From an uncultured Pelagibacteraceae bacterium (GTDB lineage Bacteria > Pseudomonadota > Alphaproteobacteria > Pelagibacterales > Pelagibacteraceae): a stretch of DNA of 55,559 nucleotides. Within the stretch, counting starts at the first letter, position 1, and each line of letters opens with the position of its first letter. This document shows positions 9,338 to 17,188 of the stretch, piece after piece. The stretch is from assembly GCA_902593285.1 (NCBI GenBank), contig CACJHW010000005.1, positions 1-55,559 of the forward strand, read 5' to 3'. A model generated the notes under the pieces. The model saw only the letters and a program-made list of their open reading frames with translations. It was not told the DNA's origin and did not search any database. The translations under genes were made by a program, and so were the position numbers.

Positions 9338-9947
9338 GAGTAAAACTATATTTATAAAAATTTTAATAATCTTTCTAGTGCACATAAACGCAAGTGCAAT
9401 AGAAAAGGTAGTTTTGTTTGGTGATAGTTTGATGGCTGGATATGGATTACCTAAAGAACATCATTTATCAATAGTTTTAGAAAACGATCTTAAACAAGCT
9501 GGGTTAAATATTAAAGTCATTAATGGAAGTGTCTCTGGAAGCACATCATCTGGTGGATTGAATAGAGCAGATTGGAGTTTATCAGAGCCAGGTATTGATT
9601 TAATTATTTTAGGATTAGGAGCTAATGATATGCTTAGAGGAATTCAACCAGAGGAAACAGAAAGAAATTTAGAACAAATAATAAAAGTTGCTCAGAATAA
9701 ACAAATTAAAATTATTTTAGCTGGAATGGTAGCGCCAGATACTCATGGGGAAAAATATAAAAAAGAGTTTGATGCTATTTATCCAAAATTATCAAAAAAG
9801 TATAATTTAGCATTAATCCCATTTCTTCTTGAAGGTGTGGCACTTAATCCAAGTTTGAATCAACAAGACGGTATACACCCCAACAAAGATGGAACAATTA
9901 AAGTAAGTGAAACAATTAAAAAAACTATTATTAATATAATTAATTAA
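9336..9947 (+). CDS. tesA: GDSL/SGNH esterase, TesA-like (arylesterase / lysophospholipase / acyl thioesterase)
   Basis: 203 residues from ATG 9336, with a signal peptide (about 1-21) directing it to the periplasm. SGNH blocks are all present: nucleophile S31 in LFGDSLMAG, G in block II (NGSVSG), N97 in GLGAND, and D178-x-x-H181 in QDGIHP. Length and order match TesA (E. coli thioesterase I / lysophospholipase L1). It is divergent from the YbbA/YbbP-like genes, the conserved tesA neighbourhood, which suggests the ABC system and this hydrolase process the same lipid or lipoprotein substrates. A longer frame from 9285 exists but would spoil the signal peptide. Confidence 0.88.
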   Translation: MSKTIFIKILIIFLVHINASAIEKVVLFGDSLMAGYGLPKEHHLSIVLENDLKQAGLNIKVINGSVSGSTSSGGLNRADWSLSEPGIDLIILGLGANDMLRGIQPEETERNLEQIIKVAQNKQIKIILAGMVAPDTHGEKYKKEFDAIYPKLSKKYNLALIPFLLEGVALNPSLNQQDGIHPNKDGTIKVSETIKKTIINIIN

Positions 9948-10403
9948 ATGAAAATCTTTCTATCAATATTTAGCTTATTATGTTTTTTTAGTTTTGCTCA
10001 AGCTCAAAATACAAATATTACACTAAATTCTGATTTGAACTTAAATTGTAAATTTGAAAAAGTAATTTTAAAAAATCCAGACCATAACTTTGAATCTTTC
10101 ACAAAAGATCAAATTAAAAGAAAAGATATTAATAAGTTAATAATCGAGTCTAAAACACCCGATGTTCTAAATGTTAAAAATTTATCAGAATTTTTTAATA
10201 ATATTGATTTAGAGGTTAAAATTTCAAATAAGGATATATTTTTAATTCAAGCATTCGACAAAGAGAGGAATTATTCTGAGTCTGCAGTCTATACTAGAAA
10301 AACAGGCGAACTTATTCACGAAATTACAACCAATATAAAACAAGAGGAAAAAGAAAAAGATATTTCTTTTTATAGTTGTAAAAATAACAACAAAGACACT
10401 TAA
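9948..10403 (+). CDS. Hypothetical secreted protein
   Basis: 151 residues starting directly after the TesA stop. A clear signal peptide (FLSIFSLLCFFSFAQA, cleavage near residue 19) precedes a polar, lysine- and asparagine-rich mature domain with two cysteines (C34 and the one near the C-terminus), which may form a disulfide. I recognise no family. Its position between tesA and a periplasmic TPR protein suggests an envelope role. Confidence 0.6.
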   Translation: MKIFLSIFSLLCFFSFAQAQNTNITLNSDLNLNCKFEKVILKNPDHNFESFTKDQIKRKDINKLIIESKTPDVLNVKNLSEFFNNIDLEVKISNKDIFLIQAFDKERNYSESAVYTRKTGELIHEITTNIKQEEKEKDISFYSCKNNNKDT

Positions 10404-10443
10404 GACCAAAGACTCTAATTCTTATATTTGATAATATTAAAAT

Positions 10444-10992
10444 ATGAAGAAGTTATTCTTAGTAATTTTGGTTTATTTATTTTCACAGATTAGCTCTTTA
10501 GCAAATGAAAGAGATACTAGACTTAACCAATTGTTTAATGAGTTAAAAGCAAATAAATCGAAAGTAGCTTTTATAATTGAACAAGAAATTTGGGCTTTAT
10601 GGAGTACACATCCAACAGATGAAAAACTTACAGCGAGATTAGAAGAGGGCTCTCAATTTGTGAGAGATCAAAACTATATTAAAGCAAAAGATATTTTTAC
10701 TGAAGTTATTAATCTTGATCAAAATTGGGCTGAGGCGTGGAATAAAAGAGCAACTGTACTTTATATGCTAGGAGAATTTCAAAAATCTCAAAATGATATA
10801 GATCAAGTATTAGCCTTAGAACAAAGACACTTTGGTGCTTTAGCAGGGCAGGGTTTAGTAAATATTCAACTTAAGAATTATGAAAAGGCAATAAGAAGTT
10901 ATGAGCAAGCACAAGAAATTTATCCTGCAATGAGATCACCTAAAATAATGATCAAGCAAATAGAAGAATTAATGAAACAGCAAACAATATAA
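10444..10992 (+). CDS. TPR-repeat protein, secreted
   Basis: 182 residues: a signal peptide (about 1-20) followed by a helical region and roughly three tetratricopeptide units from about residue 70 (AKDIFTEVINLDQNWAEAW, ATVLYMLGEFQKSQ and LKNYEKAIRSYEQA show the W/G/Y/A/P TPR pattern). TPR proteins of this size act as periplasmic scaffolds. Its stop codon and the next start share one base (TAATG), so it is coupled to the SRAP gene. Confidence 0.8.
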   Translation: MKKLFLVILVYLFSQISSLANERDTRLNQLFNELKANKSKVAFIIEQEIWALWSTHPTDEKLTARLEEGSQFVRDQNYIKAKDIFTEVINLDQNWAEAWNKRATVLYMLGEFQKSQNDIDQVLALEQRHFGALAGQGLVNIQLKNYEKAIRSYEQAQEIYPAMRSPKIMIKQIEELMKQQTI

Positions 10993-11612
10993 TGTGCGGA
11001 AGATACGTAGTAAAAAACCCTGTAACAAAAACAAATAAATTAGTTAAATCTGCAATTCAGGTTGAGGATACTGAAAACTATAATGCTCATCCATATCAAA
11101 AACTGCCTGTAATAAAAAAATACAAAAATGGAAATACTTTAGAAAATCTACAATGGGGTTTAGTTCCAGGATGGGCTAAAGATAAAGATTTTAAAGCTTT
11201 AATTAATGCAAGATTAGAGACCATTGATGAAAAAGTTTCTTTTAAAAAATTGATTAAAAATAGCAGATGCGTTGCGGTTGCAGATGGTTTTTATGAATGG
11301 AAAAGAGAAGAAAAAGAAAAAACTCCACACTATTTTACTCGTGAAGACACAAATGTTATTTATTTTGCTGGGATCTTTGAAAATGATCAGTTTTGTTTAA
11401 TTACAGAGGAAGCAAAAGAAAACATAAATGAAATTCACCACAGACAACCAGTTATTTTAAATCAAGCTGATATTAATCGTTATTTAAATTTAGAATTACA
11501 AGGTTCAGCGTTTTTAAAAGAACGTAAAATTCCAAATTTAATTTTTCATGAAGTTTCAAAAGACGTTAATAAACCCACAAATAACAGCGCTTCTCTAATT
11601 CAAAAAGTATAA
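10992..11612 (+). CDS. SOS-response-associated (SRAP) protein, YedK/HMCES family
   Basis: 206 residues. The invariant start MCGRY places the catalytic C2 at the mature N-terminus once Met is removed. N72 (INARLE), E102 (DGFYEW) and H150 (HHRQPVIL) match the known YedK active site, so this should form the covalent thiazolidine crosslink with abasic sites in single-stranded DNA. Full length for the family. It shares a TAATG junction with the TPR gene, although the two products probably work in different compartments. The convergent helicase gene ends 3 bases away. Confidence 0.92.
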   Translation: MCGRYVVKNPVTKTNKLVKSAIQVEDTENYNAHPYQKLPVIKKYKNGNTLENLQWGLVPGWAKDKDFKALINARLETIDEKVSFKKLIKNSRCVAVADGFYEWKREEKEKTPHYFTREDTNVIYFAGIFENDQFCLITEEAKENINEIHHRQPVILNQADINRYLNLELQGSAFLKERKIPNLIFHEVSKDVNKPTNNSASLIQKV

Positions 11613-11614
11613 TT

Positions 11615-12910
11615 TTATTTACGTTTATTTTTCTTAAATCTAAAATTTTTAGGTCTTTTTCTATTTTTAAATTTTCTTTTGTTATTTTTATTTTCGAATT
11701 TTTTAAATTTCTTCTTTTTACTTAATTTATCATTAGAAAATTTCTTTTTAAATTTATTTTTAAATTTATTTTTTTTATTAAATTTCTTTCCTTTTTGATT
11801 ATTTGGTTTTGCTTCTTCTTTAACTTTAAAGTCTGGATCAATTAGTTTTTGAATTGATCTCCACATATTTCTGTCATTGTTAGTTAAAAAAGTTAAAGCC
11901 GAACCATCTTTTCCAGCTCTACCAGTTCTTCCTATTCGATGAATATAATCTTCTGGTACCTGTGGAAGATCATAATTAATTACATGTTTTATAACTGGTA
12001 TATCTAAACCTCTTGCCGCTACATCAGTTGCAACTAAAATTCGACTGTTACCATTTCTAAAACCTCTAATGACACGATCTCTTTTACTTTGTCTTAGATT
12101 TCCGTGAATAGCATCAGCTTTATGCCCATCATATTTTAATCGTTTAACTATTTTATCAGCACCATGTTTAGTCTTCACAAAAACTAAAATTGAACCACCT
12201 CTTTCTACTAACTGATTAATTAGTTCATGATATTTTTTGTCAGGTGTAATTTGAAAAGTTTCTTGTTTAATTTTTTCAATTGGTGTTGATAAAGATCCAA
12301 CTGAAACTCTTTCAGGATTATTAAGATATTTTTGTGAAATTTTTAAAATATTTTCAGGCAATGTAGCTGAAAATAATAATGTTTGATGTTTCTTTGGCAC
12401 GAATTTTAAAATCAATTCAATTTGCGGGGTAAAACCCATATCTAACATTCGATCAGTTTCATCAAGAACAAGATAATTTACTTTTGATAGATTTAAACTT
12501 TTACGCTCTATATGGTCATTAATTCTTCCTGGTGTTCCAACTATAATTCTTGCTCTTTTATTTAATTGTCTTAGCTGTTTTTGCATACTCTCGCCACCAA
12601 TCAATAGGGCGTTACCAATTCTGATTTCTCTTACATTTAGCTTTAAAACTGTTCCCATTACTTGTGTTGCAAGTTCTCTTGTTGGACAAATAATTAGTGC
12701 CATTGCTTGTTTGTCTTTAAGAAGTTTGTTCAACATTGGGATCGTAAAGGCTAAGGTTTTACCAGTACCTGTTTGTGCGGTACCCAGAACATCTTTTCCT
12801 TCTAAACTAATCGGTATCGACTGACTTTGAATAGGTGTTGGAACTTTAAAATCAGCTAATTCAATTGATTTTTTTAGTTTGTTTTCGATATTGAGATCAG
12901 AGAAATTCAT
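11615..12910 (-). CDS. rhlE: DEAD-box RNA helicase, RhlE-like, with DETD variant motif II
   Basis: 431 residues. Q motif (FKVPTPIQ, 21-28), motif I AQTGTGKT (45-52), Ia PTREL, motif II D150-E-T-D153 followed by RMLDMGF, motif III SAT, motif V ARGLD and motif VI HRIGRTGR are all in place. RMLDMGF after motif II and the overall length fit RhlE-type helicases. The third motif II residue is Thr instead of Ala. The last ~60 residues are a Lys/Asn/Phe-rich basic tail that probably binds RNA or ribosomes. A role in RNA remodelling or ribosome assembly is expected. Confidence 0.9.
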   Translation of the reverse strand: MNFSDLNIENKLKKSIELADFKVPTPIQSQSIPISLEGKDVLGTAQTGTGKTLAFTIPMLNKLLKDKQAMALIICPTRELATQVMGTVLKLNVREIRIGNALLIGGESMQKQLRQLNKRARIIVGTPGRINDHIERKSLNLSKVNYLVLDETDRMLDMGFTPQIELILKFVPKKHQTLLFSATLPENILKISQKYLNNPERVSVGSLSTPIEKIKQETFQITPDKKYHELINQLVERGGSILVFVKTKHGADKIVKRLKYDGHKADAIHGNLRQSKRDRVIRGFRNGNSRILVATDVAARGLDIPVIKHVINYDLPQVPEDYIHRIGRTGRAGKDGSALTFLTNNDRNMWRSIQKLIDPDFKVKEEAKPNNQKGKKFNKKNKFKNKFKKKFSNDKLSKKKKFKKFENKNNKRKFKNRKRPKNFRFKKNKRK

Positions 12911-12993
12911 TATGCAGGGAAAGATATATATTTAAGTAATTGAGTGTCTGCTTATATCTTTTTTTACTAAATACAACAAATAGTTTGAGAGAA

Positions 12994-13479
12994 TTAATCT
13001 CTAAAGTTTACAAAGTCTATTGGAAGATCAATATCAATTCCTTTGATTGCAGCGATAGCTTCTTGAAGGTCATCTTTTTTTTTGCCATCTACTCTTAATT
13101 CATCGCCTTGGATTTTAATTTGAATTTTAAGTTTTAGTTTTTTGATATCAGCAATAACTTTTTTAGCATTTTCTTGGCTAATGCCTTCTTTTAATTCACT
13201 GACTTGTCTAATAGATCCTCCTGAAGCTCCTTCAGAACTTTTAACTTCTAAAACCCTTGGGTCTACTTTTCTTCTAACTAAATGGGTTTGAAATAATTCA
13301 TTTACTTGCTTTAATTTTAATTCATCAGGTGCATTTGTAGTCACCGTTTTATCTTTTCGTTCAATTGAAATATGAAGACCTTTAAAATCATAACGGTTAC
13401 TGATTTCTCTTAAACAATTAGCTAAAGCATTATCAAATTCTTGATAATTTATTTTACTAATTACATCAAATGAAGGCAT
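12994..13479 (-). CDS. yajQ: YajQ family nucleotide-binding protein
   Basis: 161 residues, full length for the YajQ family (UPF0234). The N-terminus MPSFDVISKINYQEFDNAL, the RYDFKG segment near residue 30 and the C-terminal LPIDFVNFRD are family signatures. YajQ proteins bind nucleotides; some members bind cyclic di-GMP and act with a transcription factor. No partner is visible nearby. The gene follows no obvious operon; the rhlE-like gene is 83 bases downstream on the same strand. Confidence 0.92.
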   Translation of the reverse strand: MPSFDVISKINYQEFDNALANCLREISNRYDFKGLHISIERKDKTVTTNAPDELKLKQVNELFQTHLVRRKVDPRVLEVKSSEGASGGSIRQVSELKEGISQENAKKVIADIKKLKLKIQIKIQGDELRVDGKKKDDLQEAIAAIKGIDIDLPIDFVNFRD

Positions 13480-13590
13480 ATTTATATTATACAGTATTAA
13501 TGATCAAAATTTAAACTAAATTATAAATTCTAGCAATAATAAGGCATTTTAGCTTATTGAGTTAATTGTAAATAATAATATATTTAATGC

Positions 13591-14703
13591 ATGCTTAGTT
13601 ATATTATTCCATTTTTAATACTTATTTTAGTAGTCGTTTTTATACATGAATATGGACACTACTATTTTGCAAGAAAATATGGAGTAGGTGTTACAGATTT
13701 TTCAATTGGTTTTGGTAAAGAGTTATTTGGTTGGAATGATAAATCAGGCACAAGATGGAAAATATGTGCAATTCCTTTAGGTGGATATGTAAAATTTTTT
13801 GGAGATAGGAATGTTTATTCACAAGCGGACCATCAAGAAATTTTAGAAAAATATAACGAAGAAGAACGGGAAAAATTATTTATTTTAAAACCTTTATACC
13901 AGAGAGTTTTAATAGTGTTTGGTGGACCTTTAGCTAATTTTTTATTAGCTTTAGTAATATTTTTTTCAATCTATACCTTTGTAGGTAAAGATTTTACTCC
14001 TGCAGTCATAAACGAAGTTCAAAAAGATAGTCCTGCAATGGTAGGAGGGCTAAAAGCTGAGGATATAATTTTAGAAATAGATGGTAATGAAGTTAAAAGT
14101 ATTATGGAAGTTTCTAAGTTTATCACTATGTCTACCGGTGAATTTATAGACTTTAAAGTTAAGCGTTCTTATGAAGAATTGATATTAAAAGTAAAACCTA
14201 ATATTGTTGAAGGTGATGATGGATTGGGAAACAAAATTAATAAAAGAATGGTTGGTATTAAGCTTGGGGCTTACAATAATAAAGTAAACCATGTTAAATT
14301 AGGACCCGCTCAAGCTTTATATCATGCAGGCTATGAAGTTTATTTTGTAAGCATTTCCTCTCTAAAATACATAGGAGGAATGATTGTAGGTAAAGCAGAT
14401 ACTTCCCAATTGGGAGGGCCAATTAGAATTGCAAAAATTTCTGGACAAGTTGCAACCTTTGGAGTGTTAGCATTCATTAGTATGATGGCCTATATTTCAA
14501 TAAGTTTGGGGCTTATAAACTTATTTCCTATACCAATGTTAGATGGAGGACATTTAATGTTTTATGCATTTGAAAAAGTTTTAGGACGACCTTTGTCTCA
14601 AAAAACTCAAGAAGGTTTTTTTCGAATCGGATTGTTTTTGTTACTATCATTGATGTTTTTCACTACATTCAATGATCTAAAAGACCTAGGTTTATTTAAA
14701 TAA
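13591..14703 (+). CDS. rseP: Site-2 protease RseP (RIP zinc metalloprotease)
   Basis: 370 residues with the HEYGH zinc motif in the first span (19-23), a single visible PDZ domain (about 130-200, KAEDIILEIDGNEV) and the NLFPIPMLDGGH motif (from about residue 310, third zinc ligand D318). RseP cuts transmembrane anti-sigma factors and remnant signal peptides within the inner membrane. Alphaproteobacterial genomes usually place it next to dxr and bamA, but here it is followed by hup and preceded by divergent yajQ, so the usual context is missing. Confidence 0.93.
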   Translation: MLSYIIPFLILILVVVFIHEYGHYYFARKYGVGVTDFSIGFGKELFGWNDKSGTRWKICAIPLGGYVKFFGDRNVYSQADHQEILEKYNEEEREKLFILKPLYQRVLIVFGGPLANFLLALVIFFSIYTFVGKDFTPAVINEVQKDSPAMVGGLKAEDIILEIDGNEVKSIMEVSKFITMSTGEFIDFKVKRSYEELILKVKPNIVEGDDGLGNKINKRMVGIKLGAYNNKVNHVKLGPAQALYHAGYEVYFVSISSLKYIGGMIVGKADTSQLGGPIRIAKISGQVATFGVLAFISMMAYISISLGLINLFPIPMLDGGHLMFYAFEKVLGRPLSQKTQEGFFRIGLFLLLSLMFFTTFNDLKDLGLFK

Positions 14704-14803
14704 TTCACATTTTAAAAAGTTTAAAAAAGTCAATAAAAGCAACATTTATTTAAGTTTTTACTAGATATTGTATGTTTTTAAAAACAAAACACTAAAAAAA
14801 AGC

Positions 14804-14834
14804 TTGATTTATCAACGTTTATGACAAGTATAAA
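14804..14834 (+). promoter_or_regulatory. Candidate promoter of the HU gene
   Basis: TTGATT (14804-14809) and TATAAA (14829-14834) lie in the 157-base spacer between rseP and the HU gene. The 19-base spacing is longer than the ideal 17, so this is only a candidate. The ribosome binding site CGGAG at 14851-14855 precedes ATG 14861. The rest of the spacer is AT-rich without further recognisable structure. Confidence 0.4.
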
Positions 14835-14860
14835 TATTAACCAACAAAACCGGAGCTAAA

Positions 14861-15136
14861 ATGAACAAAAAACAACTAATTGCTAAGCTTTCTGGCTCAT
14901 TAAATTTGAGTAAAGCAGATGCTGAGCGAACTTTTGATACAATTACCAACACTATTTTAGATGCTCTAAAAGGTGATGATTCAGTAAAAATTGCTGGGTT
15001 TGGTACATATAAAGTTGCAAAGAGAAAAGCAAGAGTTGGAAGAAACCCTAGAACAGGTGAGCAGATTCAAATTGCTGCTTCTCAAAAGGTAAAATTCTTA
15101 CCAGCCAAAGCTTTAAAAGAAGTATTCAACAGATAA
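14861..15136 (+). CDS. hup: HU family DNA-binding protein
   Basis: 91 residues, the standard HU length. KKQLIAKLSGSLNLSKADAERTFDTI is the N-terminal helical dimerisation part, GFGTYKVAKRKARVGRNPRTGEQI carries the beta-arm with the proline-tipped R-N-P that intercalates in DNA, and the KVKFLPAKALKEVFN end is typical. A nucleoid-associated protein that bends DNA. Its own 157-base upstream region and a downstream 13-bp hairpin suggest a monocistronic, highly expressed gene. Confidence 0.95.
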   Translation: MNKKQLIAKLSGSLNLSKADAERTFDTITNTILDALKGDDSVKIAGFGTYKVAKRKARVGRNPRTGEQIQIAASQKVKFLPAKALKEVFNR

Positions 15137-15148
15137 TATTTTTTTTCT

Positions 15149-15185
15149 ACAGCCCTAAACGTTTAAAAAACTCGTTTAGGGCTGT
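15149..15185 (+). terminator. Strong hairpin downstream of hup
   Basis: Perfect 13-bp inverted repeat (ACAGCCCTAAACG at 15149-15161 and its complement at 15173-15185) with an 11-base loop, starting 12 bases after the hup stop. Only a short T-rich stretch follows (TTCTATAT), while a run of eight T precedes the stem, so it may act as an mRNA-end stabiliser or weak terminator rather than a classical one. Confidence 0.65.
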
Positions 15186-15250
15186 TTCTATATGCAAAAA
15201 CTGCATAGCCACTTTTCCTAATCAGCGTTACTTTTAAATTTAATTAAAAC

Positions 15251-15284
15251 TATAAGACATCATTTAACAAGTGGAGGTCTTATG
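15251..15284 (+). promoter_or_regulatory. Candidate translation-control hairpin at the amt start codon
   Basis: TATAAGAC (15251-15258) can pair with GTCTTATG (15277-15284), giving 8 pairs with one G-U. The right arm contains the ATG (15282-15284) and the last G of the Shine-Dalgarno GGAGG (15273-15277), while the rest of the SD is in the 18-base loop. The left arm also looks like a -10 box (TATAAG), so a transcript starting just downstream would lack the hairpin; the two readings compete. A small hairpin (TATGCA/TGCATA, 15191-15207) lies further upstream. Confidence 0.4.
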
Positions 15285-16583
15285 ACTAAATTTATAAAAA
15301 AAATGTCCGCACCAATTCTTAGTTTGATATTTTTATTAAACATGAGTAGTGCGGGTATGGCAGAGACAACAGTTTCTGCTGAAGTTCAAGCAATATTCAA
15401 TTCACTATTGTTTTTAATGTGTGGTTTCATGGTCATGTTCATGGCAGCGGGTTTTGCAATGCTAGAATCTGGTATGGTAACTTCCAAAAGTGTTTCTGTA
15501 ATTTGTGCAAAGAACATTGGTCTTTACTCAATTGCCGGAATTATGTTTTGGTTATTTGGATATAACTTAGCGTATGGTATACCAGAAGGTGGATATATTG
15601 GAACATTCACACCTTGGTCTGATGCAAGTTCAGTTGATACTGGATATGCTGATGGGTCTGATTGGTATTTTCAAATGGTTTTTTGTGCAACAACAGTTTC
15701 AATTTGTTCAGGTGCAATGGCTGAAAGAGTAAAACTTTGGCCTTTCTTTCTATTTGCAGCTATCTTATCTGGAATTATTTATCCAATCGTTATGGGTTGG
15801 CAATGGGGTGGAGGCTGGTTAGCAGAACTAGGCTTCTCTGATTTTGCTGGTTCAACACTAGTTCACTCAACAGGTGGTGCAGCAGCTTTAGCTGGTATTA
15901 TGTTGTTAGGTGCTAGATATGGAAGATTTGGTAGTAAAGGTGAAGCGAAAGCTATTAGACCTTTTGCTGCTTCTTCAATTCCGCTTGTAACAGTTGGTGT
16001 TTTCATCTTGTGGTTGGGTTGGTTTGGATTCAATGGTGGATCTCAACTTGCTATAGGAACATTTGATGATGCAGTTGCTGTATCAAGTATTTTTATTAAC
16101 ACTAATCTTGCTGCTGCTGGTGGTGTAATGGCTGCTGCAATAATCACAAGATTAATGTTTGGTAAAACTGATGTTATTCAAATGTTAAACGGAGCAATTG
16201 GTGGTCTTGTGGCTGTAACAGCTGAACCATTAGCACCATCGCCTTTAGCAGCTATTTTCATAGGAGCTGTAGGTGGTTTAATCGTTGTATTTGGAACTAA
16301 ATTACTTTTTAGCTTCAAACTTGACGATGTAGTAGGTGCAATTCCGGCTCACATGTTTGCTGGAATATGGGGAACATTAGCTGTGCCATTAACAAACACT
16401 GATGCATCTTTTAGCGCCCAATTAATTGGTGTGCTATCAATTAACATTTTTGTATTTGTGGTGTCGTACATCGTGTTCTCTGTTATGAAAGCTACTTTTG
16501 GAATTAGACTAAGTAAAGAGGCAGAAGCCAAAGGTACTGACGTAACTGAAACAGGAGTAATAGCATACGCAATACGTGACTAA
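15282..16583 (+). CDS. amt: Ammonium transporter (Amt family)
   Basis: 433 residues with a cleavable-looking signal peptide (about 1-27, ending MAETTVSAEVQ) and eleven expected membrane spans. The twin-histidine pore residues are in DFAGSTLVHSTGGAAALAG and VGAIPAHMFAGIWGTL; AMAERVKLWPFF and GWFGFNGGSQ are also diagnostic. It conducts ammonium/ammonia for nitrogen assimilation. No glnK/glnB gene is adjacent, unlike most bacterial amtB loci. The strong SD GGAGG is unusual in this window, and a hairpin overlaps the start codon. Confidence 0.95.
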   Translation: MTKFIKKMSAPILSLIFLLNMSSAGMAETTVSAEVQAIFNSLLFLMCGFMVMFMAAGFAMLESGMVTSKSVSVICAKNIGLYSIAGIMFWLFGYNLAYGIPEGGYIGTFTPWSDASSVDTGYADGSDWYFQMVFCATTVSICSGAMAERVKLWPFFLFAAILSGIIYPIVMGWQWGGGWLAELGFSDFAGSTLVHSTGGAAALAGIMLLGARYGRFGSKGEAKAIRPFAASSIPLVTVGVFILWLGWFGFNGGSQLAIGTFDDAVAVSSIFINTNLAAAGGVMAAAIITRLMFGKTDVIQMLNGAIGGLVAVTAEPLAPSPLAAIFIGAVGGLIVVFGTKLLFSFKLDDVVGAIPAHMFAGIWGTLAVPLTNTDASFSAQLIGVLSINIFVFVVSYIVFSVMKATFGIRLSKEAEAKGTDVTETGVIAYAIRD

Positions 16584-16595
16584 TTGCATGCAATA

Positions 16596-16642
16596 TAGAG
16601 GCTCTTCGATCTCCATGTCGTTATCTCATTGAAGAGCCTCTA
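16596..16642 (+). other. Hairpin downstream of amt without T-tract
   Basis: TAGAGGCTCTTC (16596-16607) is perfectly complementary to 16631-16642, a 12-bp stem extendable by three more pairs, enclosing a loop of about 17 bases. It is followed by TAATAAAAAG rather than T residues, so it is not a typical terminator; a processing or stabilising element, or part of a small RNA, is possible. Confidence 0.5.
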
Positions 16643-16683
16643 ATAAAAAGAATTAACTATAATCTCTCTCTAGTTAGTTAACT

Positions 16684-16722
16684 AAAGGCCCCTTAGAAAT
16701 AAGGGGTCTTTTTTTTATTTTT
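16684..16722 (+). terminator. Intrinsic terminator of amt
   Basis: Stem 16684-16695 with 16700-16711 closed by a GAAA tetraloop, core CCCCTTA/TAAGGGG, followed by a T-rich run. This is a textbook rho-independent terminator for the forward strand and separates amt from the convergent bcp gene, whose stop lies inside the T-tract at 16715. Confidence 0.88.
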
Positions 16723-17188
16723 TTACAATATTTTCAAGAGTTTCTAATACTTCTTTAGCATGGTCTTTAACTTTAACGTTGTTCCAAACCTTTAGTATTT
16801 TACCTTTTTTGTCTATCAAATAAGTCGTTCTAATTATTCCCATAAATTCACGACCCATAAATTTTTTCTTTCCCCAAACTTTATATTTTTTAAGAACTTC
16901 TTTTTCTTCGTCAGCAAGTAAATCAAACTTAATTTTGTATTTATCTTTAAATTTGTCATGACTTTTTAAACTGTCCTTTGACATCCCATATATTTCGCAG
17001 TCTAATTTTTTAAATTTAGAAAGAAGTTTATTAAAATCATTAGTTTCAATAGTGCACCCTGGTGTATCGTCTTTTGGATAAAAATATAAAACCAGATATT
17101 TTCCACTAGAGTTTTTTAATGAATATTTACCAACTGAAGTTGCAGGAATTTCAAAACTTGGTGCTTTAGAATTTATTTTTAATGTCAT
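16715..17188 (-). CDS. bcp: Peroxiredoxin, Bcp/PrxQ type
   Basis: 157 residues, thioredoxin-fold peroxidase reducing hydrogen peroxide and organic peroxides. The peroxidatic site is DDTPGC45TIETND with the conserved Thr/Pro before the Cys and an Arg later (RTTYLIDKKGKI). The resolving Cys usual five residues on (C50 in E. coli Bcp) is Asn here, so it would act as a 1-Cys type needing an external thiol. The start overlaps the stop of the upstream glycosyltransferase-like gene by 4 bases. Confidence 0.9.
   Translation of the reverse strand: MTLKINSKAPSFEIPATSVGKYSLKNSSGKYLVLYFYPKDDTPGCTIETNDFNKLLSKFKKLDCEIYGMSKDSLKSHDKFKDKYKIKFDLLADEEKEVLKKYKVWGKKKFMGREFMGIIRTTYLIDKKGKILKVWNNVKVKDHAKEVLETLENIVKK

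Noticed and set aside
16658-16663. Perfect TATAAT between the amt hairpins as a promoter
   Set aside because: No -35 element at a suitable distance, and such hexamers are frequent in this AT-rich sequence; kept only as part of a finding.
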